Origin: Flammeovirga pacifica
Lineage (GTDB): Bacteria; Bacteroidota; Bacteroidia; Cytophagales; Flammeovirgaceae
Assembly: GCF_000807855.2 (NCBI RefSeq)
Contig: NZ_JRYR02000001.1
Coordinates: forward strand, 1,295,881-1,359,880
Direction of reading: 5' to 3'
Length of the DNA stretch: 64,000 nucleotides
Shown here: positions 22,995-30,600 of the stretch, in pieces
Layout: each line of letters opens with the position of its first letter
Position numbering within the stretch: the first letter of the stretch is position 1
The notes under the pieces: model-generated
What the model was told of the DNA's origin: nothing
The model's input: the letters and a program-made list of their open reading frames with translations, nothing else
Databases searched by the model: none
Made by a program: the position numbers and the translations under genes

Positions 22995-25778
22995 TTATTC
23001 GAAAGCTGCAGAAACAATTCTGTCTGTCTCCCTTTTATGTATTCTAGGGAATCCAGTTGCAGGTGAAGCACTTGGTTTACGAGAAACTAATCTCATTTTA
23101 ATCAATTGCTCTTCATTTCTATATGCTCTCAAAATATACGTCCAATAACCCATATTCACAGGTTCTTCTTGAACCCACTTCAATGCCTTATGCTTCGAAT
23201 ATTTTGTAAGAATATCGTTCACTTTCTTTTCTGGGAATGGGTGTAATTGCTCTACACGAACAATAGCCACATCCTGTCTATTTTCCTTTTCTTGCTTCTC
23301 AAGTAAGTCATAATAGATTTTCCCTGTGCAAAGTAATACTTTCTCTACTTTTTTAGGATCTTTTATTGAAGCATCATCATAAACTTCCTCAAATTTTCCA
23401 TTTGTAAAGTCTTCTACAGGAGAAACACACTTAGGATGACGAAGCATAGACTTCGGAGTCATCACAATTAATGGCTTTCTAAAGTCCCAAGTTAACTGTC
23501 TTCTAATAGCGTGGAAGAAGTTGGCTGGAGTAGTAAAATTACCCAATACAATATTGTATTCAGCAGCTAACTGAAGGTACCTTTCAGGACGAGCGTTTGA
23601 GTGCTCAGGACCTTGACCTTCGTAACCGTGTGGTAATAACATCACCAAACCATTTGACCTACCCCACTTACTTTCACCTGAAGTAATGAACTGATCAATC
23701 ATTGTTTGAGCACCATTAGAGAAATCACCAAATTGTGCTTCCCAAATAGTTAATGCATTAGGGTTTGCCATTGCATAACCATACTCAAATCCTAGAACAC
23801 CATACTCAGAAAGTAAAGAGTTATAGATATAGAAAGGTCCTTGTAGTTTACCAATATTGGCTAGAGAACTATATTTCTCATTCGTCTCCGCATCATTTAA
23901 TACAGCGTGACGGTGTGAGAATGTACCTCTTTGAACATCTTGACCAGAAATACGAACAATCTTATTGTCTAATAAAATTGAACCGTAAGCCATTAACTCT
24001 GCAGCAGCCCAGTTAAACTCCTTCTTATCGAAGAACATTTCCTTTCTTTCTGCAATTAATTTATCAATTTGTTTTAACGGCTTAAATCCTTCTGGAACAG
24101 AAGTCAATGCATGACCTACTGCTTCTACTGTAGTTGTAGAAATAGAAGTATCAGGCGATTGATCAAAATCTTCATCTTGACCTCTCTTCAATTGTTTCCA
24201 TTGAATTTCTAATTCTTGAGGTCTATATGGAAGTGGATTCTGACGTACATCATTCAAACGATCTTGAAGAAGACGACGGAATTCTTTGTCCATTTGTTTT
24301 GCTAATTGAGCATTTACTTCGCCTTTCTCTACCAATTTCTTGATATAGATTTCACGAGGGTTTTGATGCTTAGCAATAATATTATAAAGCTTAGGCTGAG
24401 TGAATTTTGGTTCATCTGATTCATTATGACCGTGACGACGGTAACAAACCATATCAACAAAAATATCTCTATTGTAACGCTGACGGAATTCAACAGCTAA
24501 TTTCATAGCATATGCTACTTCCTCAGGATGATCACCATTTACATGAAGTACTGGAGATTCGATTAACTGAGAAACGTCTGTACAATAAATTGATGAACGA
24601 GCATCGTCAAAGTCAGTCGTAAAACCTACTTGGTTATTAATTACAAAGTGGATAGTACCACCTACATCATAACCAGCAAGGTTAGACATTTGTACAGTTT
24701 CATAAACTATACCTTGACCTGCGATTGCTGCATCACCGTGTATCAAAATTGGTAAGATTCTTTTCGAATCTTTTTCGTAAATAGAATCTACTTTAGCTCT
24801 TACTACACCTAAAACAACTGGATCAACAGCTTCTAAGTGTGAAGGGTTTGGAGATAGATCTAAACGAACTTTTTTACCATTGTGAGTTTCAATTTGAGAT
24901 GAGAAACCTAAGTGATACTTCACATCACCGTCTCCCATTGTTTCGTCTGGCACCGCTTGACCTTCGAACTCGTTAAATACCTCATCATAAGTTTTACCCA
25001 TGATGTTCGTTAAAACGTTCAATCGACCACGGTGAGCCATACCGATAACAACTTCTTCTACGCCTAAATCTGCACCGGTAAAGATAGCAGTATCAAGACC
25101 TGCAATTGTTGATTCTCCGCCTTCTAATGAAAAACGTTTCTGTCCAACAAATTTAGTGTGAAGGAAGTTTTCAAATACCACTGCCTCATTCAGTTTACTC
25201 AAGATACGTTTCTTGTCCTCATGAGAAAAATCGTGTGTCGGATATTCGTGCTCAATCTTCTTTTGAATCCATGATTGTACTTCAGGTTCTCTGATAGACA
25301 TAAATTCGAAACCGATATAATTAAAATAGATCTTTTTTAATCTTTCTAAAATATCAGATAATTTAGCATTTCCCATTCCCAAGTAGGAACCTGCAGAGAA
25401 TACCGTATTTAAATCATCTTTAGATAAACCAAAGTCTTCTAAATCTAATCTTGCCTTACGGTCTTTTCTTTTTCGTACTGGGTTGGTGTCAGATACTAAG
25501 TGAGCCCTAGATCTGTATGCATTAATTAATTGACGAACTGCTACTTCTTTTTGTAACATTTCTTCAGAAATTGATCCTGAAGATGGTCTCGCCGCACCAT
25601 TGCTTGTTGTGTTTGCGTCTAATTCTGGGTTTTCGCCATATTTTTCTAATGAAAATTCGAAACCCTCAAAAAATCTTTTCCAAGACTCGTCTACCGAGGC
25701 TGGGTCTTGCTTAAATGACTCATACATCTGCTCGATGTAATCACCATGAGCATTCGCTATGTAGGAATATTTGTCCAT
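22995..25778 (-). CDS. sucA: 2-oxoglutarate dehydrogenase E1 component
   Basis: E1 is the thiamine-diphosphate enzyme that decarboxylates 2-oxoglutarate and loads the E2 lipoyl arm in the TCA cycle. Seen in the sequence are the N-terminal ANAHGDYIEQMYESFKQDP helix for complex assembly, VIGMAHRGRLNVLTNIMGK, the ThDP/Mg region with IHGDAAIAGQGIVYE and a GYDVGGTIHFVINNQVGFTT stretch, FVDMVCYRRHGHNE, and the C-terminal GPEHSNARPERYLQL and ATGFPRIHKRE. At 927 residues it is full length. It heads the sucA-GNAT-sucB-lpd cluster. Confidence 0.97.
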   Translation of the reverse strand: MDKYSYIANAHGDYIEQMYESFKQDPASVDESWKRFFEGFEFSLEKYGENPELDANTTSNGAARPSSGSISEEMLQKEVAVRQLINAYRSRAHLVSDTNPVRKRKDRKARLDLEDFGLSKDDLNTVFSAGSYLGMGNAKLSDILERLKKIYFNYIGFEFMSIREPEVQSWIQKKIEHEYPTHDFSHEDKKRILSKLNEAVVFENFLHTKFVGQKRFSLEGGESTIAGLDTAIFTGADLGVEEVVIGMAHRGRLNVLTNIMGKTYDEVFNEFEGQAVPDETMGDGDVKYHLGFSSQIETHNGKKVRLDLSPNPSHLEAVDPVVLGVVRAKVDSIYEKDSKRILPILIHGDAAIAGQGIVYETVQMSNLAGYDVGGTIHFVINNQVGFTTDFDDARSSIYCTDVSQLIESPVLHVNGDHPEEVAYAMKLAVEFRQRYNRDIFVDMVCYRRHGHNESDEPKFTQPKLYNIIAKHQNPREIYIKKLVEKGEVNAQLAKQMDKEFRRLLQDRLNDVRQNPLPYRPQELEIQWKQLKRGQDEDFDQSPDTSISTTTVEAVGHALTSVPEGFKPLKQIDKLIAERKEMFFDKKEFNWAAAELMAYGSILLDNKIVRISGQDVQRGTFSHRHAVLNDAETNEKYSSLANIGKLQGPFYIYNSLLSEYGVLGFEYGYAMANPNALTIWEAQFGDFSNGAQTMIDQFITSGESKWGRSNGLVMLLPHGYEGQGPEHSNARPERYLQLAAEYNIVLGNFTTPANFFHAIRRQLTWDFRKPLIVMTPKSMLRHPKCVSPVEDFTNGKFEEVYDDASIKDPKKVEKVLLCTGKIYYDLLEKQEKENRQDVAIVRVEQLHPFPEKKVNDILTKYSKHKALKWVQEEPVNMGYWTYILRAYRNEEQLIKMRLVSRKPSASPATGFPRIHKRETDRIVSAAFE

Positions 25779-25810
25779 GTGTTTGAGTGAGGTTTATTAC
25801 TTGCTCACTA

Positions 25811-25818
25811 CAAACATA
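25811..25818 (-). promoter_or_regulatory. Predicted sucA promoter, -7 box
   Basis: On the minus strand the bases read TATGTTTG, an exact TAnnTTTG, 32 bases before the sucA ATG. No clear -33 box is visible at the usual distance. Confidence 0.4.
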
Positions 25819-26112
25819 ACAAAAGATCTTTATTCATTATATTTGAATATACAGTTACACGAATACAAACCACTATCTTACTAAGACATAGATTTATAAC
25901 TCATTTTTAATAAACTGTGATTTATACATCATTAAACAATTGTAAATGATTTATTATCAATTGTTTAGTAAATTACATAATACTAATAATATGGAATTTG
26001 ATGTAAGATCTTTATGAGATGTTAAATTAAAAGAAGAATAAAATTTTTTATTATTAATACTTTTTTATCTTTATGTAAGGAATTGTACCAACACCTCAAA
26101 CTACTTTTTTGA
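25819..26112. other. Divergent intergenic region between sucA and the channel gene
   Basis: About 300 bases of AT-rich DNA with no open frame, repeat or RNA structure that I can support. It must hold the promoters of both divergent genes. Confidence 0.6.
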
Positions 26113-27216
26113 ATGAAGAGAATCCTTCTACTATTATTATTATCTATTACTTCTGTCGCTTTTGCACAATCGTACCAAATCAAGAACGATAATATCATAA
26201 AAAATAAAATCTTGAGAGTTGGGGTGAGACACGACCCTCCTTTTGTTATTAAAGGAGTGGATGGAACATTCTATGGATTAAGTATTGATTTATGGCATAT
26301 GGTTGCTGAAGACCTTCATCTAGTCTATGAGTTTGTGGAATATGAACATATGCCTGGCTTAATCTTGGCGTTATCAAGAAAACAAATTGACATTTCTGCC
26401 AATCCGATGCCTGTAAGTAGTACTAGAATTCGTCAGTTGGATGTTACCTATCCATTTATGACCACTTCTTTAGGCGTAGTTGTCAAGAAAAATAAACAAG
26501 ACGAAATCACTATTTTCTTTTCCAATTTATTCTCGATTGGTTTTATGAAGTTATTTTTCACCTTAATCATCATCGTGTTTTTATTTGGTACTTTGGTCTG
26601 GTGGGTAGAAAAGAAATACAACGCAAAAGACTTTAGAGATGGTATTGAAGGAATAATGGATGGTATATGGTGGTCTACAGTTACTATTACTACTGTTGGT
26701 TATGGAGATAAAACTCCAAAAACACCTCTGGGAAGAGCTATTTCTATGGTATGGATGTTTATTGCCATTAGTTTAATTTCAAGTTTTACAGCCACTATTA
26801 CTTCTACCTTAACTTTAAATCAGTTAGAAGGTAAAATAAATACTGTTGAAGACTTAAGAAGAATGAAGGGAAGTATTGGGGTTACTGCACATTCTGGTGC
26901 AGAAAGCTACCTATTGAAACATCAAATTAAACCAAACACATTTTCTACACCTGACGAGGGATTACTTGCCTTAGAAAATGGAGAAGTAGTCGCATTTATG
27001 CATGATAAACCTATTATGAGGTATATTATCAAAGAAAATGGGAATGAAGAACGTTTTGATATTTTGCCTTCCAACTTTAAACAAAATTACTATTCCTTTT
27101 TTATGCCAAGAAATAGCAAATTATACAAAAAAATCAATGCTGAAATTGTAGACAATATAGACAAAGATTCTTGGCATCGCTTACTTATTAAATACAATAT
27201 GGATGACATCAAATAA
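26113..27216 (+). CDS. GluR0-like ionotropic receptor with potassium-channel pore
   Basis: A signal peptide (LLLLLLSITSVAFAQ) precedes a periplasmic amino-acid-binding domain split in two, as in glutamate receptors: lobe S1 at about residues 32-130 (VGVRHDPPFVIKG, ISANPMPVSSTRIRQLDVTY with a likely carboxylate-binding Arg) and lobe S2 at about 238-365. Between them lie membrane helix 1 (about 141-164), a pore loop with the K+ selectivity filter TTVGYGD (193-199), and helix 2 (about 205-226), followed by SSFTATITSTLT, the counterpart of the glutamate-receptor SYTANLAAF gate. It should open a K+ path on binding an amino acid or similar ligand. It overlaps yraN by 14 bases. Confidence 0.9.
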   Translation: MKRILLLLLLSITSVAFAQSYQIKNDNIIKNKILRVGVRHDPPFVIKGVDGTFYGLSIDLWHMVAEDLHLVYEFVEYEHMPGLILALSRKQIDISANPMPVSSTRIRQLDVTYPFMTTSLGVVVKKNKQDEITIFFSNLFSIGFMKLFFTLIIIVFLFGTLVWWVEKKYNAKDFRDGIEGIMDGIWWSTVTITTVGYGDKTPKTPLGRAISMVWMFIAISLISSFTATITSTLTLNQLEGKINTVEDLRRMKGSIGVTAHSGAESYLLKHQIKPNTFSTPDEGLLALENGEVVAFMHDKPIMRYIIKENGNEERFDILPSNFKQNYYSFFMPRNSKLYKKINAEIVDNIDKDSWHRLLIKYNMDDIK

Positions 27217-27574
27217 AACTCCCAAACAACAATTAGGTACAAAAGGAGAAAACATTGCTTGCGATTATTTAGAGACTAAAGGATATACTATTTTAAGAAA
27301 AAACTACAAAGCAGGATATCATGAAATTGACATCATCTGTCAAAAAAATAGATTTCTAGTATTTATTGAAGTAAAAACTAGATCCAGTGTTTCTTTTGGT
27401 ATGCCCGAACAACACCTGAGTAAACAACAAGAAAAAAACATCACTAATGCTGCAATACGGTTTACTGATTCTCAAAAATTTGATCAGTTACCTTTGGTAA
27501 GGTATGATATCATCAGTATAGTATTTCAGGGGTTAGAGTATAAACTATCGCACTTTCAAGATGCTTTTCATTAA
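27203..27574 (+). CDS. yraN: YraN family endonuclease-like protein (UPF0102)
   Basis: The 123-residue protein has the restriction-endonuclease-like core of the YraN family: GTKGENIACDYLETKGYTIL, then HEIDIICQKNRFLVFIEVKTR with the acidic and lysine residues of the nuclease fold. The biochemical role of the family is unsettled; a function in DNA processing is suspected. Its start overlaps the upstream receptor-channel gene by 14 bases, implying co-translation, although a functional link is not evident. Confidence 0.92.
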   Translation: MTSNKTPKQQLGTKGENIACDYLETKGYTILRKNYKAGYHEIDIICQKNRFLVFIEVKTRSSVSFGMPEQHLSKQQEKNITNAAIRFTDSQKFDQLPLVRYDIISIVFQGLEYKLSHFQDAFH

Positions 27575-27578
27575 AAAA

Positions 27579-27604
27579 ACTCCCCCTCTTTTCAAAGGGA
27601 GAGT
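27579..27604 (-). terminator. Terminator after the cellulase gene
   Basis: ACTC-C-CCCT (27579-27587) pairs with AGGG-A-GAGT (27596-27604) with one mismatch; an A-run to the left gives the U-tract of the leftward transcript. Confidence 0.7.
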
Positions 27605-27623
27605 CCATTAGTTCAATCGATTT

Positions 27624-30600
27624 TTATTGCTTAATAATTTTAGTCCGAAGTACTTCTTTAGTTTCAATATTCGTTAATTCAACGATATAAGCTCCTCTAG
27701 GTATATCATTAACAGATAAAGATACACTTTGAGATCCATCCGTAGAAAAAGTAGCTTCTCTAAAGATGTGTCCCATTGTATTGTAAATCCTTACCGTAAC
27801 ATTTGATAAATTAAAGTTGGTAGCTAAAGTTAAATTACCATTTGTTGGATTTGGACTTGCCAATATTGTTGGTTCAGCAATTGATCTCTCAGGTGTCCTT
27901 ATCGCAAACCTTGTAGCTGATGCATTGGATGAAACACTATCTTCTCCAAAGAAGAATCCATATTCCGCATTTGCTAAAGCCACTTCAATTTGTGCCCAAC
28001 CTCTGTGATAACGTTGAGAATAAGCTTCCCCTGCCAAATAAGCAGATTCCAACTTAGCAAATTCAGGGTCTTCTTTATATTGAGGACGAATATCTAAGAA
28101 TTTCACCCCTGTTTGAATAGTCGCTCCATTGGGTAATGTTCCTACAAAAGTATCTGGAACATAAACCTCTTGCTCAAAAATTCTAGCAAAATCTGCTCTT
28201 TCCTCTAAAGAGGCAACACCTTTATCATCACGATAAGTCACCCACATTCTATCTAAAATTTCTTTCGCTAGATATTGAGCTGCCGTATCTAAAGTCGCAT
28301 GTTTTTCAGTAGCTGCTGCATAATAAATTAGTGTTTTAGCTAAAGATGCTGCAACCCCCAAATCTTGGTTATAGCTTGTTACAGTTACATGTAAATTAGC
28401 ATTATCTCCAGGATTTACAGCGTTCCAAGTATCAGGTTCTCCGGTCCATTCTAAGCCTGCAGGAATATCGAAATCATTTTCACCTACTAAAACTGTTTCA
28501 TTTACAGCCCATTTTGCCCACTTAGTAATCAAAGCTTTTGCTCTAGGATCATTATTGATATAATATAATTCAGCAATACGTTCCATAGACCAAACTTGCC
28601 ATCCGAACCATCCTCCAGAACCTGGATCGTGATATACAGGATTTTCGTCATACGCCATTTCATAGAAAGTAGATTTCCCTGCAGGATAAGCACTATAATC
28701 ACCATTCCAACTATTTGTAGCACCACCTGCGATACCACCTTCAGCAGATTGAAGCCAAGTATAAAACTCTAATTGACGATCTAAACTTGCACTCCAATCT
28801 TTTACACCATTAGCTGATACAGGTTTTAATTCTTCTACTTGTGATAATGCATATGCAGCTACTGGATTCTGATACCCAAAATGACAATGCGATGCTCCAA
28901 TTCTAAAAGCCCAAGCTGCTGATGCATCTGTCGCACCACCCCATGACATATACCAAGACATTAAGTAATGTACATTATCATAACTTGTTTGCGATGTAGC
29001 GCTAGGATCTTGTGCTCCAAGTGGCTTAAAGTATTTATCAAACATAGCTAATCTCAAATAGTCACCCATTTTTGATGCTTTATCTAAATCTAAATTACTA
29101 AGACTCACACCTTGTTCTTTTGCATACTCATAAGCCCAATACATTACTTGAACTGCTCTTGCATCTGCATCAGGAGCAGAAGTATATCTCCATTGTGTTG
29201 AATATGAATTATCTTGTGTGAAAAGAGGTAAGAAACCATTCTCGCTACCCCAATTAAATGCTTCCCAAGAAGGATGAGGAACTGTTTCAAATACTGACTC
29301 TTGCTCTCCTCTTTGGAAGGTATTAATATAAGATGGAGCACTTACACCATCACCACGATTACCAAAACCATAAAAGTTATCGTTGTCTAATAACCAGTGC
29401 ATTTGGTAAATATGAGGGTTTCCATAAGCTGCCTCTAATTCTGCAGATACATAATCACCTTTTACAGGATTCGTAAAATCTAATGGTGCAGGATATAAAT
29501 TAGGCTCTGCAAACTCAGGTGCATAGGCTGCTGGACTTGATGGATCATACGCACTATTCGTAGGTTGATCTTCAGCTGTTGGAATAATAAATTGTTCCGT
29601 TTTTCGCCAAACTTCTTGTAACGGCTCCCAATCTCCTGTAATTCTACCATGCATTGCTTCTAACCACATCCAATAAGAATATAATTCTGAAGTTGATTCA
29701 TGACCATGATCAGGAGCTTCCACAATTAGCGTCTCTACAGAGTGATGAGGAGATCCTTCAGGGCTAAAGTAACCATTCTTTGGATCTAAGTATTTACTTC
29801 TCATTTCTACAAAGCGCTGAATATATTCATTATCAGTTGTTGGAGGATTAACTATTACATCATCCTTCTTAGCTGAAATTGTAATAATTGCTTGATCAGA
29901 CCCTCCTTTAGTATCAGATACTGTTAATGTTACATCATAATCACCTACAATAGTATAAGTATGAGTCGCTGATACACCTTCTCCAACATTTCCATCACCA
30001 AAATCCCAAGCATACGATAATGTATCGCCATCAACATCTGTAGAAGACGATCCATCGAAACTTACTACAAACGGAATATTACCTACTGTAGCATCTGCAA
30101 AAATATTAGCGACTGGTGGTGTATTCTCATTTGGTGGATTAGTTCCACCATCACAATCAGGAGCTGTAGATGTTGTACTAAAGTAAATAGTAAACCCTCC
30201 TGTCTTTGATACCATCACAAAATTATCTTGATCAGATGTCACCCAATAGTCACCATCAAATCCTGTGATACCAGATCCAGAAATACTTACACTAGGTTCA
30301 GCTACATCTAATGATGAAGTCACCTTACTTAATAAATCAACATACCAACTTGGTTGACCATTTTTTGAATTGAATGAGAATTGATACAATCCTTTATTTG
30401 CTAAATCCCAATTGATTGTAAAATCTCTCATATTACTCAAATCAGGTCCTCCCCCTCCTAATACATAAATATTTTTATAAGCTGTATGTCCTGTAGATTC
30501 AAATGCTCCAGCTTGAGGAGCTCCAAATGAACAATCTGAAGTAGCCATTAAAGACATACTTCTCATTGAAGACGCAGCAGCAACAGCGCCTCCACAATTT

